64,000 nt of DNA from G965229605 sp965229605 (lineage in GTDB: Bacteria > Pseudomonadota > Alphaproteobacteria > CBDDJK01). Position numbers and translations under genes: made by a program. The notes beneath the pieces were generated by a model that was not told the origin of the DNA, did not search any database, and was given only the letters and a program-made list of their open reading frames with translations. The stretch lies in contig OZ245892.1 in assembly GCA_965229605.1 (NCBI GenBank), positions 2,232,001-2,296,000 of the forward strand. Direction: 5' to 3'. This document shows positions 52,000-60,886 of the stretch, in pieces. How positions within the stretch are numbered: the first letter of the stretch is position 1; the number at the start of each line of letters is the position of its first letter.

Positions 52000-52995
52000 A
52001 TGACGGATCGTTATATTTTGGGGATCGAGACCTCATGCGATGACAGTGCCGTTGCGCTGGTCAACCGCGCCGGGCAGGTTGCCGCCGCGCATACGGTGGG
52101 ACAAACCTCTATTCATACGAAATTCGGCGGGGTTTTCCCCGAATTTGCCAGCCGCGCCCATGTCTCGGCGATTATTCCAACCATCGCCAGTGCCTTTGAG
52201 CAAGCCGATATCTCGCCCGAACAAATTGAAGCGATTGCCGTCACCCGGGGGCCTGGCCTGATCGGCCCGCTTCTGGTTGGCTTGAATGCAGCGGCAGCCC
52301 TTGGAGTCTGCTGGCAAAAACCGGTGATTGGCGTTAATCACTTGCGCGGCCATTTACGCAGTGCCGATCTTGAAGAAAAACGGGTGACCTATCCGGCCCT
52401 GATCCTGCTGGTCTCGGGCGGGCATTCGCTGCTTGCAGCCATGGAAAGCCCCGCCGATATTTCCGTGCTTGGGGCCAGCCGCGATGATTCTCTGGGAGAG
52501 GCCTATGACAAGGTCGCCCGCATGCTGGGGCTGGGATTTCCCGGCGGACCCGCCATTGATCGTCTGGCAGCAAGTGGCACAGAATCTTTGCAACTGCCGC
52601 GCCCGCTTATCCGTCAAGGAACCGATTTTTCCTTCTCGGGGCTGAAATCTGCCGTTGCCCGCTTGCTTGAAGCCAAACCAGACCTTGAACCGGCAGATGT
52701 CGCAGCCTCCTTCGTCGCCGCCGTGCTCGATATTTTAACCGACAAGGTCTCGACAGCTTTGCGGCTCCAAAACTTCCAGTCCCTGATCGTCGTCGGCGGC
52801 GTATCTGCCAGCCGCCAAATCCGCACCCGAATGGAAGAAATCGCCAAAGACGCAAAAGTCAACCTCTGCCTGCCCCCCCTCAAATGGGCCACAGATAACG
52901 GTGCCATGATCGCACTTGCTGGCTATGACTACCTGGATCGCGGAATCCTCCCGCCGCCCGCCGGAGAAAGCCGCCTACCCGTCACCGTTTTTTAA
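52000..52995 (+). CDS. tsaD: tRNA N6-threonylcarbamoyladenosine transferase TsaD
   Basis: 331 aa. The ASKHA fold begins LGIETSCDDSAVALV. The metal-binding His pair is NHLRGHL. LILLVSGGHSLL, GEAYDKVARMLGLGFPGGPA and the late VGGVSASRQIR and PPLKWATDNGAMIA complete the set. With TsaB and TsaE it transfers the threonylcarbamoyl group to A37 of ANN-reading tRNAs. The last roughly 300 bp use almost only A/C-ending codons while the first part uses more G/T. Confidence 0.97.
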   Translation: MTDRYILGIETSCDDSAVALVNRAGQVAAAHTVGQTSIHTKFGGVFPEFASRAHVSAIIPTIASAFEQADISPEQIEAIAVTRGPGLIGPLLVGLNAAAALGVCWQKPVIGVNHLRGHLRSADLEEKRVTYPALILLVSGGHSLLAAMESPADISVLGASRDDSLGEAYDKVARMLGLGFPGGPAIDRLAASGTESLQLPRPLIRQGTDFSFSGLKSAVARLLEAKPDLEPADVAASFVAAVLDILTDKVSTALRLQNFQSLIVVGGVSASRQIRTRMEEIAKDAKVNLCLPPLKWATDNGAMIALAGYDYLDRGILPPPAGESRLPVTVF

Positions 52996-53145
52996 ACAAT
53001 AACCCCCCTAACCTCTCCCATCCGCTTTGTTGTTGTCTAATGGAGGAAAAATCTGTATGGACAAGTCAAAGCTGGCTGGATAATTCCTATATTCCAAAAG
53101 AAAATTCCTGAAACAGGAAGTAAACCTAATTTATGAGGACAGATT

Positions 53146-53361
53146 ATGGCGGTTCCAAAGCGTAAAACTTCTCCCTCCAAGCGCAATATGCGCCGCTCCC
53201 ACGACAAGTTAAAAGCCCCGACCTATCAGGTGGACCCGGAATCTGGCGAATATCGCCGCCCGCACCATATTGATCTGCGCTCTGGCACCTATCGGGGACG
53301 GCAGATTCTGGTCAGCAAAACCAGCTCTGACGAGGCTCAGGAGTCCAGCGACGCAAGCTGA
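53146..53361 (+). CDS. rpmF: 50S ribosomal protein L32
   Basis: 71 aa. MAVPKRKTSPSKRNMRRSHD is the typical alphaproteobacterial L32 start, followed by YRRPHHIDLRSGTYRGRQIL. The last ten residues (SSDEAQESSDAS-type) are an acidic Ser-rich tail, longer than most L32. GAGGACAG precedes the ATG. The rpmF-plsX-fabH order is the classic arrangement linking ribosome and fatty-acid synthesis. Confidence 0.97.
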   Translation: MAVPKRKTSPSKRNMRRSHDKLKAPTYQVDPESGEYRRPHHIDLRSGTYRGRQILVSKTSSDEAQESSDAS

Positions 53362-53372
53362 TCATAGCCGAA

Positions 53373-53406
53373 TGGCTCTGATATAATTTTATGAGTCCTG
53401 ACCCTA
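53373..53406 (+). mobile_element. Solitary MITE-type terminal repeat with an outward TATAAT, before plsX
   Basis: The sequence ending TTTTATGAGTCCTGACCCTA (to 53406) reproduces the right end of the MITE, including the final TA, but no partner end is found upstream, where rpmF lies. Within it GATATAAT supplies a perfect TATAAT at 53380-53385 with TGATCA 17 nt upstream (53357-53362). The region lies between rpmF and plsX and could act as an internal promoter for plsX-fabH. It may be a relic of a related element rather than of the same one. Confidence 0.55.
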
Positions 53407-53431
53407 AAGCCAACCTCTGCCAGGTAGTTTT

Positions 53432-54484
53432 GTGCGCCCTGTCCGCATTGCACTAGACGCAATGGGGGGCGAAAACGCCCCGCGTGCAGTTGTTGAGGGC
53501 GCAAAGATTGCCTGCGGGCGCGATCCTTCACTTTCTTTTATGCTGTTTGGCAATGAAGCCAAGATCAAGCCTTTAATGGCGGAAATTGGCCTGCGGGAGG
53601 CCGTGGTCGTCCATTGCGACAAAGCCATCGCTGATGACGAGCCTGCTTCAAGGGCGGTGCGCCGGGGGCAGGATTCAAGCATGGGCCAGGCCATTGATGC
53701 GGTTAAAATCGGCGTTTCGGAAGATAATTCAGAAAGAGGCGCCGATGCAGCGGTTTCTTCTGGAAATACCGGGGCCTTGATGGCGATGGCGCTTTTTTCT
53801 TTGCGCACGCTTCCTGATATTGATCGCCCGGCGATTTGTTCCTATTTCCCGTCGACCAATGGGATGGTGTCCATGCTGGACCTTGGCGCGAATATCGAGT
53901 GCGATTCCCGCCATTTAACCCAGTTTGCCGTTTTGGGAGAGGTCTTTGCCCGCACCGTCCTTGGCCGGGAGCAGCCAACCATTGGCCTTTTAAATGTCGG
54001 AGTCGAGGATATCAAAGGCAATGATGTGCTTAAACAAACGGCGGCTTTGCTTGAATCCTCCAGCCTGATGATTGACTTTAAAGGCTTTGTCGAAGGCGAT
54101 GATGTCGCCAGAGGCACCGTTGATGTGGTAGTGACCGATGGATTTACCGGCAATGTCGCCTTGAAAATGATGGAGGGGACGGCCCGTCTGATTGCCCATT
54201 TTATGCGCGAAACCTTTAAAAGCAGTTGGCTGACAAAAGTGGCTTATCTTTTTGCCCGCCCGGCCTTGCAACAGCTACGCGACCGTATGGACCCGCGCTA
54301 TTATAACGGGGCAGTGCTTCTGGGATTAAATGGCATTATTGTGAAAAGCCATGGCAGCACCGATGCAGTTGGATTTGCCAATGCGATCAAGGTTGCGGCG
54401 GATATGGCCCGCAACGATATTTTCAGCAAAATCCGGGACGAGATGACCAAACTTGATGTGCATGCCGATGGGCCAGAAGATTAG
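53432..54484 (+). CDS. plsX: Phosphate acyltransferase PlsX
   Basis: 350 aa from a GTG preceded by AGGTAG. Signatures are IALDAMGGENAPRAVVEGA at the start, DEPASRAVRRGQDSSM, DAAVSSGNTGALMAMA, LDLGANIECDS and VVTDGFTGNVALKMMEG near the end. PlsX makes acyl-phosphate from acyl-ACP for phospholipid synthesis. It is followed by fabH after 18 bp. Confidence 0.97.
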   Translation: MRPVRIALDAMGGENAPRAVVEGAKIACGRDPSLSFMLFGNEAKIKPLMAEIGLREAVVVHCDKAIADDEPASRAVRRGQDSSMGQAIDAVKIGVSEDNSERGADAAVSSGNTGALMAMALFSLRTLPDIDRPAICSYFPSTNGMVSMLDLGANIECDSRHLTQFAVLGEVFARTVLGREQPTIGLLNVGVEDIKGNDVLKQTAALLESSSLMIDFKGFVEGDDVARGTVDVVVTDGFTGNVALKMMEGTARLIAHFMRETFKSSWLTKVAYLFARPALQQLRDRMDPRYYNGAVLLGLNGIIVKSHGSTDAVGFANAIKVAADMARNDIFSKIRDEMTKLDVHADGPED

Positions 54485-54502
54485 ACCCCGGAAGATTAAA
54501 TT

Positions 54503-55519
54503 ATGCTGACGTCAGGGTCGAAGACGGCAGGATGCTGGACCAGAGTCTGCGGGGTTGGCAGTTATCTTCCAGACAATCGGGTCGTCAATGATGATCTGCC
54601 AGCCCATCTGGACACCAGTGATGAATGGATTCAACGCCGCACAGGGATCAAGGCCCGTCATATTGCCGCCAAAGATGAAACCACCGCCGATATGGGGGCC
54701 GCTGCCGCCAAAGCCGCGCTGGTCAATGCCGGTATCCCGGTTGAAGAGATTGATCTGGTTATTGTTGCTACGACCACGCCGGATCATATTTTCCCTTCGA
54801 CGGCTGCACGCATTCAAACCCTGATTGGGGCAGACCCCGGCATAGCCTTTGATGTGCAGGCGGTTTGTGCCGGGTTTATTTTTGCGCTGGCGCAAGCTGA
54901 CAATATGCTGCGGCTGGGCCAGGCCAGCTGTGCGCTTGTGATTGGCTGCGAATGCTATAGCCGTATTCTGGACTGGCAGGATCGCGGCACCTGCGTTTTA
55001 TTTGGCGATGGCGCCGGTGCGGTGGTTTTGCAGGCCATGAATAATGCCGCCGACTCTGCCATTTCTAACTCGCAAAAAGGCATTATCGGCACCCGGCTTT
55101 GCACCGATGGTCGCTATTATGACCTGCTTTATGTGGACGGAGGCCCGGGCTCGACCGGAACTTCAGGCTATGTCCGCATGAAAGGCGGCGAGGTCTTTAA
55201 ACATGCAGTTACCAAAATGAGCGGGATTGTCACAAGCCTTTTAGCCGATCACCAGCTGACGATTGAGGATATAGACTGGCTGGTGCCGCATCAGGCCAAC
55301 GAACGGATCATCACGGCAGTTGGCGACCATCTCTCTATGCCGTCCGATAAAGTCATTATCACGGTGCAGGACCATGCCAATACATCAGCAGCCACCATCC
55401 CGATGGCCCTTGACCGTGCGCAGGCCGACGGTCGCTTGCAGCCAGGCCATTTGCTTGCCCTTTCGGCTCTTGGCGGCGGATTTGCCTGGGGCGGCGCCTT
55501 GATGCGCTGGCAGGATTAA
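54503..55519 (+). CDS. fabH: 3-oxoacyl-ACP synthase III (FabH)
   Basis: 338 aa. The catalytic Cys lies in FDVQAVCAGFIFALAQA, the His in WLVPHQANERI and the Asn in QDHANTSAATIPMAL. GGGFAWGGALMRW ends the protein as is typical. FabH condenses acetyl-CoA with malonyl-ACP to start fatty-acid synthesis. It is cotranscribed with plsX; the TauE gene follows after one base. Confidence 0.98.
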   Translation: MLTSGSKTAGCWTRVCGVGSYLPDNRVVNDDLPAHLDTSDEWIQRRTGIKARHIAAKDETTADMGAAAAKAALVNAGIPVEEIDLVIVATTTPDHIFPSTAARIQTLIGADPGIAFDVQAVCAGFIFALAQADNMLRLGQASCALVIGCECYSRILDWQDRGTCVLFGDGAGAVVLQAMNNAADSAISNSQKGIIGTRLCTDGRYYDLLYVDGGPGSTGTSGYVRMKGGEVFKHAVTKMSGIVTSLLADHQLTIEDIDWLVPHQANERIITAVGDHLSMPSDKVIITVQDHANTSAATIPMALDRAQADGRLQPGHLLALSALGGGFAWGGALMRWQD

Positions 55520-55520
55520 T

Positions 55521-56318
55521 ATGGAAACGATAACCGAAATTGCCTATCCGATTGGACTGATGATGGTCCTCCCCGTCGCCCTGCTGGCCGGAATCATGAA
55601 TGCTATCGCAGGTGGCGGCACCTTGCTGACCTTTCCTATCCTTGTCTTTGTCGGCCTGCCTCCCGTTATCGCCAATGCCTCCAGCTCGCTCTCCCAGCTT
55701 CCCGGCTATTTCACAAGCTCCGCCGGATTCCGGGAAGAACTTGAAGGCTACGACACCCTGATCACCCTGCGCTATTGCGGAGTCGCCCTGCTCGGCGCCC
55801 TATGCGGCTCAACCCTGCTGGTCATAACGCCAGGCCTGATATTCGACTATCTGGTCCCCGTCCTGCTCTTCGGCGCAACCGCCCTGTTCGGCTACCACCG
55901 AACCCTCATCCGATGGCTCAATAAAACACGCGGAAGATCCGCTCCCGCAACCGTCAAACCCGTCATCCCCCCCTACTGGAGCATGTTCGCTATCGCAATC
56001 TATGGCGGATATTTCGGCGGCGGACTCGGTATCCTCATCCTCGCCTTCTTCGCTATCATCGGAATCGACGATATCCATGTCATGAATGGACTAAAGTCTC
56101 TCATCTCCTTCGTCATCGCGCTGGTCGCCGTCATGATCTTCGGACTGGCCGGGGCTATCGACTGGTCCTACGCCGTGCCAATGATGGCCGCAACCAGCCT
56201 CGGCGGATATATGGGCGCAAGAATGTCCAAAATGCTCTCCCAGGACCTGATCCGGCAACTCATCACAACCATCGGAATGTTCGTAACCATCGCTTTTATC
56301 TGGAGACTCATCCCATAG
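55521..56318 (+). CDS. TauE/SafE-family membrane exporter
   Basis: 265 aa with about 8 hydrophobic helices. The typical first repeat is AGIMNAIAGGGTLLTFPIL followed by PPVIANASSSLSQLPGY, and the second repeat has YGGYFGGGLGILILAFF. The family (sulfite, sulfoacetate or other small organic anion export) has few biochemically defined members. The start is one base after fabH. Codons are strongly A/C-ending, contrasting with fabB downstream. Confidence 0.88.
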   Translation: METITEIAYPIGLMMVLPVALLAGIMNAIAGGGTLLTFPILVFVGLPPVIANASSSLSQLPGYFTSSAGFREELEGYDTLITLRYCGVALLGALCGSTLLVITPGLIFDYLVPVLLFGATALFGYHRTLIRWLNKTRGRSAPATVKPVIPPYWSMFAIAIYGGYFGGGLGILILAFFAIIGIDDIHVMNGLKSLISFVIALVAVMIFGLAGAIDWSYAVPMMAATSLGGYMGARMSKMLSQDLIRQLITTIGMFVTIAFIWRLIP

Positions 56319-56366
56319 GGGCCTGACTCTGATACGGCAAAAGAACCCGCACCCGCATCAGCAGAC

Positions 56367-56395
56367 TTGACCACATCAGGATTTATAGACAGTAT
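56367..56395 (+). promoter_or_regulatory. Candidate promoter of the fabA-fabB-fabI cluster
   Basis: TTGACC (56367-56372), 17 nt, CAGTAT (56390-56395), about 45 bp before the fabA GTG. The -10 is weak, so confidence is low. Confidence 0.3.
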
Positions 56396-56440
56396 GGAAC
56401 GTGAACCCAAAAGCCTGCAGGCGATAAAGAGGAGAACCCT

Positions 56441-56971
56441 GTGACAAAAGCTGCAACCCTGTCAACGCAAACAAGTTTCAGCTATGATGAGCTGATTAAC
56501 TGTGCAAAAGGTCATCTTTTTGGCCCCGGAAACGCGCAACTCCCGTTGCCTCCGATGCTGATGGTTGACAAGATTACATCGATCAGCCAGACGGGAGGCC
56601 TGCATGGCAAAGGCCATATTCTGGCCGAGTTTTCGATCAACCCGCAGCGTTGGTTCTTTGACTGCCATTTTGAGGGCGATCCGGTGATGCCGGGCTGTTT
56701 GGGTCTTGATGCCATGTGGCAGCTGGTTGGCTTTTTCCTTGGCTGGTCGGGCGGAGAAGGGCGCGGGCGCGCTCTTGGGGTTGGGGAGGTCAAATTTTTT
56801 GATCAAGTCCTGCCGACAGCCAAACGCATCACCTACGAGATCAATTTGAAGCGGGTGATCATGCGCCGGCTGATTATGGGCATTGCCGATGGCGTGATGA
56901 AAGTGGATGGGCAGGATGCGACCCATGTGACTGATATGAAGGTTGGTTTATTTAAACGGGATGACGTATAG
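56441..56971 (+). CDS. fabA: 3-hydroxydecanoyl-ACP dehydratase/isomerase FabA
   Basis: 176 aa from a GTG with AGAGGAG upstream. The hot-dog fold shows LPLPPMLMVDKIT, the catalytic His in WFFDCHFEGDPVMPGCLGLD and the Asp in LDAMWQL. VGEVKFFDQVLPTAK follows. FabA introduces the cis double bond of unsaturated fatty acids. It lies 8 bp before fabB, the usual pairing. Confidence 0.97.
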   Translation: MTKAATLSTQTSFSYDELINCAKGHLFGPGNAQLPLPPMLMVDKITSISQTGGLHGKGHILAEFSINPQRWFFDCHFEGDPVMPGCLGLDAMWQLVGFFLGWSGGEGRGRALGVGEVKFFDQVLPTAKRITYEINLKRVIMRRLIMGIADGVMKVDGQDATHVTDMKVGLFKRDDV

Positions 56972-56979
56972 GAGCTGAC

Positions 56980-58206
56980 ATGAAGCGCGCTGTTATCACG
57001 GGATTGGGGATTGTTTCCTCGATAGGCAATAACTCGTTGGATGTTTTGGCCTCTTTAAAGGCGGGTCAGAGCGGGATCAGCTATTGCCCTGACTATGCCG
57101 AGCGCGGCTTTCGCTGCCATGTGCATGGAGACATCAAGGGCCTGGACCTTGACGAGCATATTGACAAGAAGCGGCGGCGTTTTATGGGAGACGGCGCGGC
57201 CTATAACTATATCGCTATGGAGCAGGCGATTGCTGATTCCGGTCTGGAGGAAAAGGAGATCAGCCACCCGCGTACGGGTCTGGTTATGGGATCGGGGGGG
57301 CCTTCGACGAAGAATCTTCTTTTGGCTTTTGACACGGCCCGTCAGCAATCGGCGAAAAGAGTGGGTCCTTTTATGGTGCCACGGGTGATGTCCTCGACCA
57401 ATTCTGCGACGCTTTCGACCTATTTTCAGATCAAGGGGATTAATTATTCGATTAGTTCGGCCTGTTCGACCAGTCTGCATTGTATCGGCAATGCGGCAGA
57501 AATGGTGCAATGGGGCAAGCAGGATGTTGTTTTTGCGGGCGGGGGAGAGGAACTGGACTGGACGATGACGGTCCTTTTTGATGCGATGGGTGCGCTTTCT
57601 TCGGGTTATAATGATCGGCCGCAAGAGGCCTCGCGGGCCTATGACCAGGCGCGAGACGGCTTTGTTATTGCGGGCGGCGGGGCTGTGGTTGTGGTGGAGG
57701 AACTGGAGCATGCCCGTGCGCGCGGGGCCGAGATTTATGCTGAGATTGTTGGCTATGGAGCCAATTCTGACGGCCATGATATGGTTGCCCCTTCAGGAGA
57801 GGGCGCAACCCGCTGTATGCAGCTGGCTTTGTCAGAGATTGAGCCGGGTCGAAAAGTCAATTATATCAATGCCCACGGGACTTCAACGCCGATTGGCGAT
57901 GTGCGGGAGCTGGAAGCGGTCAAGCGCATCTTTGATCAGGATATTCCCTATATCGGGTCCACCAAGTCGATGACGGGTCATTCGTTGGGGGCCACCGGCG
58001 CACAGGAAGCGATTTACTGCCTTTTGATGATGAAGCACGGGTTTATTGCGCCTTCGATCAATATCGAAACGCTTGATCCGGTTGCCGAGGGGATGAATAT
58101 TGCCCGCAAACGCATTGATGATATTGATATTGATCTGTCCCTTTCCAACAGTTTCGGGTTTGGCGGCACCAATGCCAGCCTGGCCCTTGCTAAAGTGCGT
58201 GATTAG
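56980..58206 (+). CDS. fabB: 3-oxoacyl-ACP synthase I (FabB)
   Basis: 408 aa. The catalytic Cys is in YSISSACSTSLHCIGNA, and the two His are in NAHGTSTPIGDVRE and TKSMTGHSLGATGAQE; the final SNSFGFGGTNASLAL is typical of KAS I. It elongates the unsaturated intermediate made by FabA. It lies 35 bp before fabI, making a complete unsaturated-chain elongation cassette. Third positions are rich in G and T. Confidence 0.97.
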   Translation: MKRAVITGLGIVSSIGNNSLDVLASLKAGQSGISYCPDYAERGFRCHVHGDIKGLDLDEHIDKKRRRFMGDGAAYNYIAMEQAIADSGLEEKEISHPRTGLVMGSGGPSTKNLLLAFDTARQQSAKRVGPFMVPRVMSSTNSATLSTYFQIKGINYSISSACSTSLHCIGNAAEMVQWGKQDVVFAGGGEELDWTMTVLFDAMGALSSGYNDRPQEASRAYDQARDGFVIAGGGAVVVVEELEHARARGAEIYAEIVGYGANSDGHDMVAPSGEGATRCMQLALSEIEPGRKVNYINAHGTSTPIGDVRELEAVKRIFDQDIPYIGSTKSMTGHSLGATGAQEAIYCLLMMKHGFIAPSINIETLDPVAEGMNIARKRIDDIDIDLSLSNSFGFGGTNASLALAKVRD

Positions 58207-58241
58207 CTAAAGTGCATGATTGACGGGATGTGGGAAAAGCT

Positions 58242-59060
58242 ATGAGTGAAGATAATCAACCGCAGGTTTCTGGCCTGATGGCTGGAAAACGGGGCCTGGT
58301 GATGGGCGTAGCCAACGACCATTCACTGGCCTGGGGGATTGCCCGACTTGCCGCCGCCGCCGGAGCTGAACTGGCCTTTACCTATCAAGGCGAAGCGCTT
58401 GGAAAACGGGTGCGGCCTTTGGCCCAGCAGGTCGGCAGCGACCTTTGTATGAACTGCGATGTCGAAGACGAACAAAGTGCCAAAGCCGTTATCGCCACGC
58501 TTGATAAAGAATGGGGCGGGTTCGACTTCCTTGTTCATGCGGTGGCCTGGTCCGATAAAAACGAACTCAGCGGGCGGTTTATTGATACCAGCCTTGAAAA
58601 CTTTCAACGCTCTCTGGCGATCTCCTGCTATTCCTTCACCCTGATGTCCCGGCTGTGTGAGCCTCTTTTGCGCCCGAATGCTTCCTTGCTGACATTGTCC
58701 TATGAAGGCGCACAACGAGTCATGCCTTTTTATAACGTCATGGGTGTCGCCAAAGCTGCGCTTGAAGCATCGGTGCGCTATCTTTCCCACGATCTGGGCG
58801 AAGCCGGAATCCGGGTCAATGCCATTTCTGCCGGCCCCATGCGCACCCTCGCCGGAAGTGCCGTCGGCGGTGCCCGCGCAAGCTATGCCTGGCAAGGCAA
58901 ATCATCGCCGCTTGCCCGCAATTTAACCTTGAACGATATCGGCGGCAGTGCGCTTTATCTTCTCTCCGACCTGTCAGCCGGGGTAACCGGCGAAATCGTC
59001 TATGTTGATGGCGGCTATCACGCCATCGGCATGGCCATCCCTCAGGATGCCGCCGATTAA
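58242..59060 (+). CDS. fabI: Enoyl-ACP reductase (NADH) FabI
   Basis: 272 aa from the ATG at 58242, preferred because GTGGGAAAAGCT supplies a ribosome-binding site; an upstream GTG at 58230 is open too. It is an SDR-fold enzyme with GKRGLVMGVANDHSLAWGIA at the cofactor site. The catalytic Tyr and Lys lie in FYNVMGVAKAALEASVRYL. The SAGPMRTLAGSAVGG loop covers the substrate. It performs the last reduction of each elongation cycle. Confidence 0.96.
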   Translation: MSEDNQPQVSGLMAGKRGLVMGVANDHSLAWGIARLAAAAGAELAFTYQGEALGKRVRPLAQQVGSDLCMNCDVEDEQSAKAVIATLDKEWGGFDFLVHAVAWSDKNELSGRFIDTSLENFQRSLAISCYSFTLMSRLCEPLLRPNASLLTLSYEGAQRVMPFYNVMGVAKAALEASVRYLSHDLGEAGIRVNAISAGPMRTLAGSAVGGARASYAWQGKSSPLARNLTLNDIGGSALYLLSDLSAGVTGEIVYVDGGYHAIGMAIPQDAAD

Positions 59061-59120
59061 CTCTATAGCCCTGTAAAACAACGATAAAAAACCCCGATAA
59101 ATCAATCTACGACAAACCAC

Positions 59121-59759
59121 TTGAACCCTAAAAATCTGCATATCGTCGATCATCCGCTTATTCAGCACAAGCTGACATGGATGCGGCGTAAAGACACGCC
59201 TACGGCTCTGTTTCGGTCCTTATTGCGCGAAATATCCTTGCTGATGGGATATGAAATCACCCGGCAACTGCCCGTCGGCGAACAAACCATCCAGACACCT
59301 CTGGTCTCCATGCAGGCCCCCGTCCTTGATGGGCGAAAACCGGTGATCGTCCCTATCCTGCGCGCCGGACTCGGCATGGCAGATGGATTGACCGAACTCA
59401 TTCCCTCCGCCCGCGTAGGCCATATCGGCTTGGTCCGTGATCCCGAAACCCGCCAACCCGTTGAATATTTTGTCAAATTACCCAATATGGACGGACGACT
59501 GGTGATCGTCTGCGACCCCTTGCTGGCAACCGGCAATTCAGCCGTTCATGCCGTGCGCGTTCTACTCGATCATTCCGTCGAAATGCAGAATATCCGCTTT
59601 TTATCCTTGCTTGCCGCACCAGAAGGACTTGCGACCTTTTTTGGCCAATATCCGCATGTGCCGGTCTATACCGCCGCCGTCGATACAAAACTCAATGATG
59701 AGGCCTATATCCTGCCAGGGCTGGGAGACGCGGGCGACCGTCTTTACGGGACAAAATAA
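59121..59759 (+). CDS. upp: Uracil phosphoribosyltransferase
   Basis: 212 aa. The start is read as TTG at 59121 (MNPKNLHIVDHPLIQHKLT); no in-frame ATG exists before the conserved HPLIQHKLTWMR, and no clear Shine-Dalgarno site is present, so translation may be weak or coupled. Motifs are VPILRAGLGMADGL, the PRPP loop VCDPLLATGNSAVHAV and the C-terminal YILPGLGDAGDRLYGT. It salvages uracil to UMP. Its stop overlaps the next start (TAATG). Confidence 0.95.
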   Translation: MNPKNLHIVDHPLIQHKLTWMRRKDTPTALFRSLLREISLLMGYEITRQLPVGEQTIQTPLVSMQAPVLDGRKPVIVPILRAGLGMADGLTELIPSARVGHIGLVRDPETRQPVEYFVKLPNMDGRLVIVCDPLLATGNSAVHAVRVLLDHSVEMQNIRFLSLLAAPEGLATFFGQYPHVPVYTAAVDTKLNDEAYILPGLGDAGDRLYGTK

Positions 59760-60886
59760 TGAAAGGGCCGGTTTTTGGTGCCTTTTGTCTGGCAAGCCTC
59801 CTTTTTTCAACCCCGTATGCTGTAACGCCTTTATCGGCGCAGGGCTTGCGGCTTGAGCCTGATGTATCGATTGACTGGCAGAGGCTTGATGCGCTGATTC
59901 CCCGGCGTTCTATTCCTGATCCTGTTGACTCCACCTCTACGGAAGCGATTCCGCAGGAGACAGCTTCCATCGATGAGCTCCTAAAGGATACACCACCCGA
60001 GGAGCCCGAACCAATGGAAGCCGCACCTGTTGAGCCGGTATCTGTTGAACCGGAGCAGGTGGAAAATCAACTTGCAGAGCTTGATCAAGAAGAAACTATG
60101 CCAGATGCGCCGGAAGAACCTGCACCGGAAGAACCTGCGCCAGAAGAATCCGAACCAGCAGAACCTGCACCAGAAGAACCCGCGCCAGAGGAACCTGCGC
60201 CAGAAGAATCCGAACCAGCAGAAGCCACACCAGAGGAACCTGAACCAGAGGAACCTGCACCAAAAGAATCCAAACCAGCAGAACCTGCACCGGAAGAACC
60301 TGCACCGGAAGAACCTGCACCAGCAGAAGCTACATCAGAAGAAGCTACACCCGAAGAACCTGCGCCGGAAGAACCTGCACCAGCAGAACCCGCACCAGAT
60401 GCACCAGCAGAACCTGCACCAGCAGAACCCGTGCCAGAAGAACCCACACCAGAGGAACCTGCGTCAGAAGAACCCACACCAGAGGAGCCTGCGTCAGCAG
60501 AAGCTACGCCAGATAAGCCAGAAAATATCTTGTCAAAATATCCGCAGCTTGCCGGATTTTCACCCTATATCATCTTTTCACTGGATCAGCTTGTCCTCGC
60601 GCAGGCCCATCGCCGTGCGCTTGACCCCTTTGCAGACCTGCTAAAGGACCAGCCATCGCTGCGTCTGCGCTTGCATAGTCTGGCCGATGATCGCACTAAA
60701 ACCTATCACAAGATACCGAGTTCGACCTCTGATAAGGTCCTGCGGGCTGCGGTCAGCCGTGCCCGCAGCGTTGAGAATTATTTGGTCGAAAAAGGAATCG
60801 ACGAAGCCCGCATAGAGATCATCACAACCGAGCAATCCGGGCCAGCCGCGCACCGAAACCGGGTTGAATTTGATTTTCATGAATGA
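59759..60886 (+). CDS. OmpA-like envelope protein with long Pro/Glu-rich spacer
   Basis: 375 aa. Residues 1-28 look like a signal peptide (MKGPVFGAFCLASLLFSTPY, cleavage near LSAQG). Residues about 80-255 are a low-complexity spacer dominated by the unit PEEPAP and variants (PEESEPAE, PEEATP). The C-terminal 115 residues resemble an OmpA/MotB domain: SPYIIFSLDQLVLAQAHRRA, LRLRLHSLADD, VSRARSVENYLVEKGIDEAR and AAHRNRVEFDF. The usual GHTD motif is replaced by HSLADD, so peptidoglycan binding may be altered. The spacer could span the periplasm. It overlaps the upp stop at its start and the permease gene at its end. Confidence 0.75.
   Translation: MKGPVFGAFCLASLLFSTPYAVTPLSAQGLRLEPDVSIDWQRLDALIPRRSIPDPVDSTSTEAIPQETASIDELLKDTPPEEPEPMEAAPVEPVSVEPEQVENQLAELDQEETMPDAPEEPAPEEPAPEESEPAEPAPEEPAPEEPAPEESEPAEATPEEPEPEEPAPKESKPAEPAPEEPAPEEPAPAEATSEEATPEEPAPEEPAPAEPAPDAPAEPAPAEPVPEEPTPEEPASEEPTPEEPASAEATPDKPENILSKYPQLAGFSPYIIFSLDQLVLAQAHRRALDPFADLLKDQPSLRLRLHSLADDRTKTYHKIPSSTSDKVLRAAVSRARSVENYLVEKGIDEARIEIITTEQSGPAAHRNRVEFDFHE
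60085..60520 (+). repeat. Low-complexity Pro/Glu coding repeats (18-bp units)
   Basis: Tandem imperfect copies of an 18-bp unit (GAACCTGCACCAGAAGAA type) encode PEEPAP-like hexapeptides. The array is in frame throughout and could expand or contract by slippage without frameshift. Mirror frames on the minus strand that read Gly/Ser-rich are shadows of this composition. Confidence 0.8.

Noticed and set aside
60085..60477. Gly/Ser-rich 130-residue frame on the minus strand
   Set aside because: It is the reverse-strand reading of the Pro/Glu repeat tract in the OmpA-like gene.
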